Of a DNA stretch of 64,000 nt, positions 43,928 to 56,300 are shown one piece after another (within the stretch, counting starts at the first letter, position 1; every line of letters begins with the position of its first letter). The notes under the pieces were generated by a model that was not told where the DNA came from, did no database searches, and worked only from the letters and a program-made list of their open reading frames with translations. The position numbers were made by a program, and so were the translations under genes. The stretch lies in assembly GCF_036884655.1 (NCBI RefSeq), contig NC_088335.1:48015501-48079500 (forward strand), read 5' to 3'. This DNA is from Musa acuminata AAA Group. Taxonomy: Eukaryota; Streptophyta; Magnoliopsida; Zingiberales; Musaceae.

Positions 43928-46189
43928 ATGGGTGAACGTGATTTTGTTGATAAGGACAAGCTGATACTAAGGGGCTTGCAGTTTCATGGATTTCATGGTG
44001 TGAAACTGGAGGAAAAGAAGCTTGGTCAAAAGTTTGTGATCGATGTGGATGCTTGGATGGACTTGAGCAATGCTGGTAAATCTGATGACATTTCTGACAC
44101 AGTCAGCTATACTGCTATTTACCGGTAACTGTTCCTTTTTCTTTTCCCTCTTCCTTTTTGACAATGCAGTGGTTATACATTATGTCTGTTTTAATAAAAC
44201 TTATAGCAGTTATAAACAGTTGATATATTTCCTCTTAAGATATATCTGCTATGGCCACCGGCAGAGTTGTTTGTCTTGGTACCTAGTTGTCTGCATCTCT
44301 GTTTTAGTGGTGGGTGGGGTTAGATTTCATGCTCGATCAACCATTTCTTTTTCTTTTTTTTTTTTCAATGTTAACCAGCTTGTTTGCAGAAATGGCCCGT
44401 GACTGACTTGGCTATTTCATCTCTAAGTTTAAGGCCCTAATGATGGGATGACCTGAGGCCACAACCATACGTAAAGTTTAGAGATGATTTTTCTTCTAAG
44501 CAAAAGATAGGTTCATTATATTTTTTGGTAAAGTTATTTTAAAAATACTGGCTGCTAAATTTTTCATCAACTCTTTCGGTCATACATCTTATTAAAGAAC
44601 ACCCAATTCACTAGTTTTCATCCTGACTTAGCCATAGTAATATTCATAGACTAATGTGAGCCTTTGAACTTGCAAGTAGTTTTTTAGAATGAAATACTAC
44701 CTTTGATAATTTTATCAAGATAGACAGCAAAAATGAGCTCACAGTTGAGGCATTATGTGAACTTTTGCGAATGGAGGGAAGACCATATGTAATTTAGTTC
44801 TTGAAATGAGAACTCTTAATATAGCACACAATGTGATGAGAATGTCTTAAGCATCAGGAGGTGACCTGCCTCCATGGAATATTGGAAATTGAGAGAATGA
44901 GAATGTCTTAAGCATCAGGAGGTGACCTGCCTCCATGGAATATTGGAAATTGAGAGAATGAGAATTTCTTTATAACATATTTTACTGATGTTCACTATTC
45001 GAGAGAATGAGAATGGATGCAAGCAGGAGGGTTGTTGCAGAGTGGAATGATGGTTTATATTTCGTGCTATTGCTACAGTACCATTGGAGCAAAAGGAGAA
45101 TCTAGGAAACATTTTGACAATATGTTATCCTTCATGCATTTGCACAATCCTCACTTCTAGCTTTGGTGTTATCTTTCTGGTACAATATATAATTAGGTTA
45201 GTGGCGCCAACAGTCGTGTGAACACAGGTTGAATCATATCACCATGCAAAATGGGTGACATGCCATGCCGACCTCTCCCGGATGTGTGCCAAGACCACTC
45301 AGTGGCCTTTACTATCTTGCACATCAAGGACGATGATTCTTCCTGTACATAATGGTGTGCACAAACTTCCTACTTGGTTTGATAAACTTGAAGAGAGTCG
45401 ACAAAGATGCAAAATGTGAGCTGCCTGGGGATGGTTTATCCGCAAGGTTCAAAACTTCAGGAACCCAAAAAACATATAAAGAACTCACTTTTGGGTGGTG
45501 CACAACAATATAGTCAAATGCTCTTATAATAAACCTGCAGGACAATGTATGCATCAGCTTATCAGTGGCATGTTCCAATTGTTCCTATAAAAATAGTATT
45601 GGTTTATGGGTTCTTCAAATTCTTTCCCAGGAGGAAGTGTGGGTTTCATAGGAGTGAACATTTCAAAAGGTGGCTCTATTTGTTAATTTGGCTTATGGAT
45701 CCTTCATATCTACTGATATATTTTGGAAACTCTCTTTGTGATAGCAATTATCTCCTTCTCAGCTTACTAGTGTGTGTGTGTGGTTAATAGATGGAAGTGT
45801 AGAGTCTGGTCAGGAAATTTGCTTTTGAGAGCATGATATGATAGATCACTACTTTTCCGTGAAATCTTCACTTGAGTTGCCAAGTGAATCAAAAAGTTTT
45901 TCTTCTTGTTTGGCAAAACTAACAAGAACTTGGATTGCATGTCATCATATGTGGATTACATTAGAGTTGGTGGTGGATGTGCAGGATAGTGAAGGAAGTG
46001 GTGGAGGGTCCGTCTCAGAATCTGCTGGAGTCGGTAGCTCACTTGATTGCAAATACCACGTTACTTCAATTCCCTCAGATATCTGCTGTGAGGGTGAAGG
46101 TGGGGAAGCCTCATGTGGCCGTTCGTGGCACCATCGACTACTTGGGCGTTGAAATCCTCAGATACAAAAAAGCGTCCTCTGTGGATTAA
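43928..46189 (+). CDS. FOLB1: Dihydroneopterin aldolase (folate biosynthesis)
   Basis: Two exons, 43928-44124 and 45985-46189, joined CG/G across a GT-AG intron of 1.86 kb, give 133 residues, normal for plant FolB. The enzyme cleaves 7,8-dihydroneopterin to 6-hydroxymethyldihydropterin and glycolaldehyde in cytosolic pterin synthesis for folate. Visible motifs are LILRGLQFHGFHGVKLEEKK with the catalytic Glu at 28/29, SDTVSYTAIYR with Tyr61, LLES with the substrate-binding Glu81, VRVKVGKPH with Lys107, and the typical end TIDYLGVEILR. The start was chosen because residues encoded before 43928 are not conserved. Upstream non-coding exons probably exist (GC-rich leader at 42735-42954 ending GCGAAG/GTAATC). 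The leader region carries the 148-bp duplication. The gene looks intact. Confidence 0.94.
44840..44961. repeat. 61-bp tandem duplication in the dihydroneopterin aldolase intron
   Basis: The unit AATGTCTTAAGCATCAGGAG ... GGAAATTGAGAGAATGAG is present twice without differences, 61 bp apart (44841 and 44902). It is intronic and recent. Confidence 0.9.
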
Positions 46190-48087
46190 GAGGCTCTGCC
46201 AAACCATGGATGTGTTGATGATGATGCGATCGGTCCTTATCGAAAGGTATGTATGTATCTATCTATCTATTATATCATCGAACATGTGTTTTGACTTGCT
46301 GGCCACGCACGTAGTGGGGCCGGGTGTCTTTAAAAGTCCTGTTGTTGAACCGTCGTGAATCCCAGTCGATCGATCGATCGATCGATCCTTCTTGTTGATT
46401 GATTGGCTAATAAATAAGAAACAAAGGATCACTTCACCCGGTTTCATACCCGCCTGGTAAATGGCAACATGGGATCCACTTCGGTTTACCCGATGTGGTT
46501 TGCGTCCGACGAATGGGCGGTGGCTGATTGTCTACATGCGATATGCGAGGGGTCTGATAGAGCCCTCATCGTTATACGTTGTTGTCGGTGGGGATGGCGT
46601 TACTTTGTTGACACGGGCGCCAACATGGCGACATCAAATCAACAGGTCTCTCTCTCTCTCTCTCTCTCCGTGGGTTGTAGGCATCGTCGTCGGCCAAACG
46701 AGGGAAGGAGGAGCCGCTTGCTTCCTCTCCCATTCGAAGGAAGACTCCGGAACAAGGTATGTATGTATCTATTTATATCGGTGAACATGCAATCGGTCAT
46801 ATGTGGAATTTTGTGGTGCTTTGAGTGTGTTTTTTTGTTGATTGCATTTTCTTGGGTTTGTTTTTTTTGGCTCGCTACTATGAGGATATGTCATTACCTC
46901 TTTCTTTGGATGCCAAGCAATTTCTTGTTATACATTAGGAGGAGGTAAAAGATAAGAAATGGGTAAAAGAAAAACTCACCATCCCTCGGTCCTGTGCGGA
47001 AGTTGTTGCATGCCGAGTAAATGAACTCTCACGGTTCCCTTCTTTTACTTGTGAAACTTTTTACGACTCCCGTAGGTCGATATATATATGCTGACTCCAC
47101 TGACCTACCACCCCCTTGTTACTCGGGTGGGTTAAGTTGTGTTCTTTCAATATGACATACGACGAAGGCCAAGGGGGAAGCATAGTCAGAGATGGAAGAG
47201 TTCAAGCAAATAAGTAAATTGTGATGCGGTGCTTTCTTGAATTCTTCTCCTTTGCCTCATGTGATAAGGTGCTCTTAAAGAGGGTGGCTTTTCTTGTTTC
47301 CAACTACCTGAGATCAGATTCAGTTCACCCACTCGAAGCTATGAGAGCTGCGTCCGGCTGGTGGTGGTGTTGGTGGTTTATCACCATTCAGAAAACCACG
47401 TCACCGCTCGCTCATTCACTCTCCACTGTCAGTATATCCATTAATTCCACTCCTTCCAAATCCTCTTGTCGTTGGCATTTTACACTAGCGAAGCATTCAT
47501 CATGCCCATTACTCCATCTGCCAGCTAATTCCAGCTAATTATATATATAAATATCTAAGAAAATGAAAGGAAAGAGCAGCAGTGCTCACCGAGCCACGAA
47601 ACACCGTCCCGTCATCGTGGTGCCCCGGCGCCAGGCTACTGACGTCAGCGCTGTGGTAGGGCGTCGCCGTTCTGATGCGATACGAAGCTGTTTGCTGATC
47701 GGCCAGCAACACCGCGGCTACAATCAGGCACCAACCTCCTGCCCCACCTACAGGTCGCCACGTACGCACATTCGATGAGGTGAATCTAACCCGTCCATCT
47801 GACGAAGCCGCCCATCGCGCGGCTGACGTAGTTTGTGGCGACGTCGGAGTGGTTGTGTCCCAAGCGACGATGCGCCTCGGGCGCATCGTAACCAAAACGT
47901 TGTCGATGGAGTTAACCGTTCGATCGCGAAGCATTCGAATCGTAAGGCAGATTCGATGACGACGATGCGATGAGCTCGAGCGCACGGTACGCATTTACCA
48001 GAATATAACCGCCGTGTCTCTCCCGTCCTAGTCCTCGTTTGTTGTCTTCGACACGAGCAGCAACGCCAATCAATTGGATTGGGTGAG

Positions 48088-48127
<40 letters not shown>

Positions 48128-48202
48128 CCATGGTCGACCACTTGGTGAAGAAGGCATCTAGTCTCCGTGGCATACCGGTGGAGGCGCTGATGAACTCGTA
48201 CT
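46190..48202. other. Intergenic region without a supported gene
   Basis: This stretch contains (ATCG)n at about 46366-46387, (CT)n at about 46646-46668 and (AT)n at about 48092-48122. A 151-codon minus-strand ORF (47539-47994) and smaller ORFs show no domain and are not called. A short plus-strand ORF (48129-48209, MVDHLVKKASSLRGIPVEAL...) has protein-like composition and ends in the repeat boundary. I do not recognise it. Confidence 0.4.
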
Positions 48203-48916
48203 GCAAATAAGGCTCGGGTTTGTGGATTGAAACCTGGGAACATTGTTAGTTTGAAGTGAATAACGGTTGCGGGTTTAGTTTCAGTTCTCAATTAAAATAA
48301 AAAATGTTTCATGTTTGGAGCATTAGATAAGACTACGGGTATTGCTTCACAGATTCCGACCTGTTAAGCGCGCAGCCGCCGCCGTTGTATGTATTTTTTG
48401 AAATCGGCATGGATGTGTGATTACACGTGGCTACGGGTATTGCTTCCCGGACTCCGACCCATTAAGCGCAGCTGCCGTTGCGTGTGTTTTGATGAAATCG
48501 GCATGGATGTGTGATTACACGTGACTACGGGTATTGCTTCCCGGACTCCGACCCGTTAAGCGCAGTTGCCATTGCGTGTGTTTTGATGAAATCGGCATGG
48601 ATGTGTGATTACACGTGGCTACGGGTATTGCTTCCCGGACTCCGACCCGTTAAGCGCAGCTGCCGTTGTGTGTGTTTTGATGAAATCGGCATGGATGTGT
48701 GATTACACGTGGCTACAGGTATTGCTTCCCGGACTCCGACCCGTTAAGCGCAGCTGTCGTTGCATGTGTTTTGATGAAATCGGCATGGATGTGTGATTAC
48801 ACGTGGCTACGGGTATTGCTTCCCGGACTCCGACCCGTTAAGCGCAGCTGCCGTTGCGTGTGTTTTGATGAAATCGACATGGATGTGTGATTACACGTGG
48901 CTATGGGTATTGCTTC
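48203..48916 (+). repeat. 94-bp tandem array with palindrome-arm leader
   Basis: It starts with one arm of the 42.1-kb palindrome (CTGCAAATAAGGCTCGGGTT ... GGAGCAT). A diverged unit follows, then units of exactly 94 bp marked by GATTACACGTG at 48419, 48513, 48607, 48701, 48795 and 48889: five full units and a partial last one. The units contain TATTGCTTCCCGGACTCCGA and GATGAAATCGGCATGGATGT. Copies are nearly identical. CACGTG in every unit is a G-box core. The array stops inside the ATP synthase d start fragment. Confidence 0.93.
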
Positions 48917-48946
48917 AGCCACCTTCTTCACCCCGCTCCCGCTCAT
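48916..48946 (-). pseudogene. Start of mitochondrial ATP synthase subunit d, truncated by the tandem array
   Basis: On the minus strand an ATG at 48946 opens MSGSGVKKVAE, matching the start of plant ATP synthase subunit d (MSG.GVKKVAD...). A CT-rich leader-like stretch lies just upstream (48947-49000). After about eleven codons the sequence becomes the 94-bp repeat and the conserved continuation (AIDW.GMAK) is absent. With the exon fragment at 39570-39628, in the same orientation and expected order, it suggests a dismantled gene. The match is short, so confidence is moderate. Confidence 0.5.
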
Positions 48947-48999
48947 CCTCGCCCTCTCCTCTCTAGAACCGCTTGCAGTCCCCGAATTCCCAATGGAGA

Positions 49000-50326
49000 A
49001 AGCAGAACCAAATGGCACGGCCGCCGTCCGATAAAAGGGGCCCAGGATTTTACCGAAGATTAGGCATCGTAGCGATCGGACGGTTGGGAGTGGATCATCA
49101 CGCTTCCGCAAAAGAAACAAAAAATAATAACAAAAAACCTATTAATCATAAAGGAAAACTAAAATTAAACTTTAATTGGTATTTATGGGGATACTCTTTT
49201 TTTCATTATTTTGATAAAAATACCATTACATACTCCACCAATCACCTCCGACCAACGTCGTCGTCTTCTTCCTCATCAACCAATTTATACGATCAAACAT
49301 CTAAATAAAAATAATAATCTTGTCCGGTATTAAGACCCATAATTTTTAATTTTTAATTAAAAATTATAAAAACATGAAACACTTAATAAGATCTTCATAT
49401 TCTTATCATCATACAATAAAATTGACAACACATCCACACTGGATGTGCAGTCCTGCTACACCTATTCTGTATATTATCAAAAATATTTCTTTTTGTACTT
49501 GAGAATTCTTTATTTTTTACTCATGACTGTGTCCATAAAGTTGATAATTTGTTTCGGAAAAGTACAATATATTTTTCTTTCCTAGAAAAAAAATTGACAA
49601 CATATTGATTCCATTGATAACATACAATTAACATATAGTTGCAATACTCCCAAAATAGTCTCATAGCCTAGTGGAGTTTCCACCCCAATGTAAGAAGCCA
49701 GTCAGGTGGATTGCCTTTTGGAATCCTGCAGAAGATACTTGCACCAGAATCCTGTCACTGGGCTAGTCTTGGCTTCTGTTTGCAGGGATAGAAAGCAGAA
49801 ATTTCCAGATCAGTTTTCAGATCTGCAATAGATTTGCACCTGGGATGTAAAGATTGAATCCCAACACCCCAAGCATACAAATGTTCTTACAAGCAAATTG
49901 GAACAACAAATGCACCCTAAAAGAGATCCATGAACAATAATAAGAAATTTAAAAGCATGAGACAAGTCAGCTCAACCAGTAAACATGGCCAAGGTCTCAT
50001 TTGTACCTCTTGACATGCAAACAAGTGCTGTCATGGTCAATCTGAGAAGCACATGGTTAAGCTCACCCCATAATGCCACTGCAAAGGTCTTGAGCTTTGA
50101 TTTGCATAACATGAGTGCCAAAAGTGTCAAATAAGGAAGATGGGTAATAATCACAAAAACATAGTACCATATAGTGCCATTATGCTTTAGATGACCAAAA
50201 ATACAATTTGGATGGCAAAAACAACCACCGCTGCTGATCATTGCCTAGAAAGAAAATTTCTGATCACCCTCCTAATGTGGTTGCTCAAGATATAACTTCC
50301 TCTCAGCATTGTCGTTGTGCAGTAGC
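49000..50326. other. Intergenic region and 3' end of the carrier gene
   Basis: AT-rich, with no supported gene. The part from about 49680 to 50326 is probably the 3'UTR or downstream region of the SAM carrier. ORF 49972-50241 has no domain. Confidence 0.45.
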
Positions 50327-53300
50327 CTAGGGTTTCAGAACCTGATCAAAATGTCTCTGAGAGAGCACCAGTTTTGACCTCTCTAAAACACCAAAGAAGA
50401 TCGAACCACCAATACCGATCCATAACACTCTTGGCCCAATACCCTATCAAAGAAACTCAAAATAATGAAGGAAAGGAAAGGAAAGCATAATCTTTATCAA
50501 GGTACATATAGTTCTCTTAGTGCACCACACATAAAATCTGCAATTGGTAAAAGCTTATAGTAGGCTCTGGGACCTGCATGCGCATTGTTGTATTGCAATT
50601 TGAAATTAAGGTAGCTAAGTAGGATACTTATGCTTGCATACTATCATGTCTTAAAAGTTAATTAATAGTGCGCTTGACATAGTGTTCAATGTAAGTGCTC
50701 AAACATATAAGAATTATTAGAGAAAGGAGTTAGTGTTAAAACTGTTGTAGTTGCATTATTCTCACTAAAATTAATTGTCTCAAGCATTTTTGAATTATGA
50801 TAGAGTGACTTCCATCAATAGAGATGATAGCGGGTAGGTACGAATTTAACATGAGCAAGAGCCTATATTGGCTTGTTATCTAGGTAACTATTTTGGAACC
50901 CGACTCAGATTAAGTGGGTCAAGCAAACCCAACTGCCTAAGAAAATCTGACACCATCCCCACCTCACATTAAGAATGACAATGAGTAGGAAAACCAGGTC
51001 CAAACTCGAACCCAACTTAACTATCTAGGTACTAAACTCGAACACATCCCCCAATAGGTACTTACTTTCCCACCCAAAGGGTACCAAATCCAATTTAAGC
51101 GAACTAGACATACATGGGTACCCAAAAAACCAAACCTATATAGCTCAAAGACAAAATCAGGACTGCAGGCCATTTCATGGTCGCTAAATTTACATTTTAC
51201 CAAAGAAGAACATGATTGTTAATTATACAAGGCTTACCAGATTTGGTGTAGAGCATCAAGTTTCTTGAAAGTTGAAACATTAGATGATTATTAGCATTAT
51301 AACCACAAAGTGACTCCACTAACACATTTTTCAAAAGGCCAAATCTTAGGTAGTAGTCATGCAAGATCTACACATGGCAACATAGAAATTAGTAATTCTC
51401 CATGCACAAGGTCATTATTAGGATGATGCAGAACTTTCTAAGCTGATGAAATGGCCACAAAGCACCAATCAGGAAGAATCACACCTTAAAGAAAGCAGCA
51501 GGACCTTCTTCTTTCAAAATCGTCTGAGCACAACTAATTACCCCCTTGTATTGGTTTGCTGAACCCTGCTACCCAAGCCAAATGAAGTGAAACATCCATC
51601 TATGGCTCTCACACATAAGAACAAGTCTAGAAGAAGTACGTGTTACCTGAACCATTAATCTTGTTTTCAGTACATCGAGTGGTGTAGTTATAGCCCCAGT
51701 CAATGCACCTGAAAAATGAAAGATTCATACATCAGAACTAGTATCTTAGAGAAGTAACAACCTTCCCAAACTTCGAACTGGAGAATCTATTTGGACAATA
51801 TTGTTATTTGATATTTATCATAAATCTGTATATATATGATGGGGGAAAAGAACTCAAATCCAAAAGCAAGCAAAAAGAGTACAAGATACGACAAAACCAT
51901 GAGCAAATATTTCCATGTAGGAAATATTTGGCACCATAGTTAAAAGGGCAAGCAGATGTTTGGTATCACAAAAGAGAAAGGATATCGAGAACTTTCAATT
52001 TCAAAAATGAACTACCTACGGAACGCGGTAGGACACTTAATAGAAGAGGCAACAAACAATACGAGAACCAACAGAGTGTGAGAAGCAACAACAGAATTTG
52101 GGTTTACCAGCAAAAGCACCAATTATAGCATTCTCTGGATCACTCAACTCCCTCTGAGCCTGCATGAACAAAGAAAACAAAAGAGAAAGATTGATTACTA
52201 TTTCACTCATTCTGCAGGGTAACAGTATCTTTATATTGTTGTAAAATTCCTCTAAGAGAGCTTTACAGTTTTAGGGTGCGACAAATTAAGTCAACCAAAG
52301 CATGTTATACAACTGCCAGACCAGGTTTTCAGGTGTGATGGCTTTGTTGGAAATGAATTTAATATTTTGCACAAATCAAACCCAACTCGACTTGTATTTC
52401 CATAGGAGATAACATATCAAGATAATCTAGAAATTCAATCAAGTTTGATCTTTTCAAATGAATCAATCAACATACACCTAACTGATTTGGCTGATCTGAT
52501 GTCTACCAAGTAACTCAGTCCAGGTTTCTTTCAAGACCTCAACCAGATTCAGAAAAGAATATAAGTGTTTGCCTTGTTCTGGGTCTTGAAAAGGGGCCTA
52601 CACCTAAACTTTGCTTTTTTTGCCAGTTTGGAATGGATCAACTGAAGGACTGGACATAGAAAGCTTATCTGTTCCTTAAAACCTTGATAAATACATTACT
52701 AGGATTTCTCATCTTGTCAAACAACAACAATCGTTCAGGTTAAGCTATTGTTGACAACTTGACATCATATTTTTCACAAGACAACTGATCACCAAAGAAA
52801 AACAATATAATGCACAAATGAAGCTAAATGTTGAAGAACCTAGGTCTATTATTATAGGCTGTAATGAATTCCATAGAGGCCTGAAAGTTCAAAAGGTTAC
52901 TCCATCTGGCAACCATGTTGTCTTGCCAAGTTCTGATGGCTCATCCAGTTTTCCATTTTTATTAGTGAAAAAAAGGTTCCAGATATTGCATACCTGGCTG
53001 TAACAGTAATTGGCTAGGCACAATTACAGTAATATATCATGACATACTGTGTCATAACCTGGCTGCGTTAGCTGGTGGCCATATGGCAAGGCATTTTTAA
53101 TTTACATGTTAAGGAATATCATGTGTGCCATGTGGTGACATGCACTATCACACTAGAAAAGATGATAAGCAGTGACACAAACCAAAACACATGTTAAAAA
53201 TATACAAACCTCTATACTGTGCCTATATTGTTCTGCAAATGATACAATGAAGTACTAAAGATATCTGTACCACTGTATGCAGCAGTGCCTTGGACCAGGA

Positions 53301-56300
53301 CTGCCTCACCAGCAGCATGCCTTATGCCAACTGGTAATTCACACGGAGCAACATATTAGGAAACAAACATGTTGCCAAAACAAAGAGAGAAGAAAAGAAA
53401 GCAGAAACTGCCAAAGAAATAAAAAACAAAGATGATGGACATTGCAGATGCTCAAAGAACCTTCCCCATTGTCAGTGAAGGAAACCTCCGCACAGTCATT
53501 TTAATTCTTATTAATGGTTACCAGAAACATATCCCAAAGGACCCAAACTCAAAAGAAGGTAGAAATCTCACCCTTGAATTGAGTCACAGCCAATTCTAAA
53601 GGCCCAAAAAGTCATTTAATTTGAAAATCCTGCCAATCAGTTCACCAAGTGAAGCCATTTACTTAAAAGGACAAAAACCTGATGAATAGTGTACACGCCT
53701 GATTATGCAATCAAAACTTTTTTGCCACATGAAATGTACCAGGTGGCATGCCCAGCATGATTCAAAATTCCTTGTTCTGAACAAAGTCCAATAATTGGCT
53801 TAAGGAATCATTAGTTAATGATGCTGATAACACAGAAATAGCATATCAAACATATGATCCACTAAAACAATGCAAGGCAACTTGACCTTGATCATGGTGT
53901 TAGCTTTATGTGTAATGCTCAAATTGTACTTTGTTGAAGCAAAGGGTTACTTGTTTCTTTCTCAATTATGCCTGCTTATATAACTTTTAGATGGATGAAA
54001 TAAGTTGGAAATATTTGGTGCTTTGAGGTCCTAAGTTAAACTAAGGACACACTTTGTTGAAAGACTAGCACACATTTTTTAAAACGATCTACATTGAAAC
54101 ATGCCATTTGATCTTCTTCCAGACGCATAAAATTGCATTCACCAAAAAGAAATTCATGTCTGGCTTTTGTCTATACACCATAAAACTGCCTTTATGGACA
54201 AAGGTGCTTTTGTAAGTCAGGCCTATTGCATATATCAACCAAAAATCCACAATCACCTAAACTTTAATCTTTGATTAACAAAAAAAAAACAATTAAGCTG
54301 AGTGATATCTTACTAGATTAACAGATTTTTGGCTTTTTCTTGCAGCACTAATCATGTATGATAAGCTTTTCGATCCATCTCAAAGTCACATAAAAGGAAT
54401 ATATGCACTGATATCAATAGCATGTCAAAAACTTCAATGTTTTCCTACAGTCTAACAGCAACAACCACACCATTTTCTTAGTTGTTAAAACTTACTTTTT
54501 AATAATGCTAACAAAATCCAGCTAAGCACATCCAGGAAAATGAATGGTTTACAAGGAATGAGGAGTACATGCTTCACAATTCGGATTCAGCAAAGAATTT
54601 GATAATCATAATCATCATAGAGTATTAAATCACTTTGCTGACAGAAACATGCTTTTTACAGAAAGAAAGAAGAAACAGTTGACTATCTCCAAGTGCACAT
54701 GCAAAGCATGCTTTGCTAAAGACTACAATGAGTTCATATAAATCTTACCGCAATTTTATATCCAATTCGAAGCTGCTCATATATACAAAATTGAATTGCA
54801 TCAAATGGTAGATCTCGTAACAGAAAAGAACTATATCCCTACAAAAATGAGTAGTTAGGCGAAGGTTAGGTAACTCAGTATTACTAAAATAGAAAATGCA
54901 ATTGGTTTATTGCTGGAAAATGAGCACAACAAATACTGCATTAGCAGCCCAGAACAGGCTGTGCTACTTTCAAAGACTAAACACTAAACAGTACATACAG
55001 CATAAAGACCTCTGATCCCTTCTTTAGCAACAATAACGCGAACAGCATTAGGTGCAGAGGTAAATTGTCCAGTCTGCATCCTTTGTTTGACTACCTAGAA
55101 AGAGAAGCAATCAGAATAAATTTGAAGAAAATTAAGATTTCCATTATGTTTTCTCACCTCTGTTGGAACACGAATAAGAGAAGCAGCAACTCCTCCAATA
55201 GCACCTGCAGTCTAAATAATTTCTTCTCACATGGATCAAATATGCATTAAAAATAACAAGGTTTCACCAGGTAACAAAACAGCATCAACTAAGAGTAAAC
55301 AAAGAATTTCTACCATATCAAATTTAAATAATGAAGACTCATGAAATTTGAAAATCAACAAAAAAACCAATTATTGACGATCCACTATTTACTTCGGAGA
55401 ATGTGCCTCTCTGATATAGAACTTAAACAGAAAATTTAAGCATAACAAAGCTTTCACAATAAACAGACACCTATTCCTATATTATATTTTTCAGATTTTT
55501 TTAAAATAAAATGCAAATTTTGTTGCTTGCCAACTATGCTCAAGTTTTATGATTATCCTGCATTTATTTCCATGTTTTTGGAAGGAAGCACTAACTAGAG
55601 AAGGCTGTGTTGCGAGCAGGTCATAAGAACAATGAAATATCCATGGAGACTTCTCAGGTTAAAGTTATGCCATGTGGCTGACCCCGTATTGATGTGGTCA
55701 AAGGCATGAATAGTTGTCTCACAGAACTTGGCAAATTTACCTGCTGTTTAGCATGAACTATGTCATTAGGCATGCAGACATGGAATAACTAAATGTTTTT
55801 CAGTTGTCTCTAATGGTCATCTCTACCATCTGTTCAACTTCTTAGCTTCTTCGATTAACCAAAGTCATCCTTGACTCTACCTGACTCACTCTTCCCCTAC
55901 TTCATTATTTGGTTACATGGATCAGTCCAGGTTGGATTTCCTGTTATGTGTTGGCTCAATTCTGGAATTTTGAGTCACAATCAGATAGGTCCAGTTCACC
56001 TTAGCTCTTTCACCTACCATATACATCTAACTAAGCAGAATCAAACTACAATTAGAACACTCCAACAAACACTGACAACAGGCTACCAGTCAGTTCTCAT
56101 AGAATTCAATTAAAAAACAGAGAATAAATTATTTCAGAGAAAATAAACAAACAGTAAATAAATCAGTAACTACATGCATTTGAATCCCACAAATATAAGC
56201 AAATTCTTATAGGAAGTACTACTTGAGGTTGAAATTAAAAGGAACACCAATATGATCATGAAAAAAGATCATATGCCAAAATAGGCCAGGTCTACTGGCT

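Noticed and set aside
47539..47994. 151-codon minus-strand ORF and overlapping plus-strand ORFs
   Set aside because: No recognisable motif. The end runs into low-complexity AT sequence and several frames are equally open because the stretch is GC-rich.
48511..48890. Series of 63-codon ORFs offset by 94 bp (apparent repeat protein)
   Set aside because: They arise from the 94-bp satellite. 94 is not a multiple of three, so no continuous repeat protein can be encoded.
48419..48916. 94-bp array as a CRISPR array
   Set aside because: The entire unit is conserved with no variable spacers, and this is a plant nuclear sequence.
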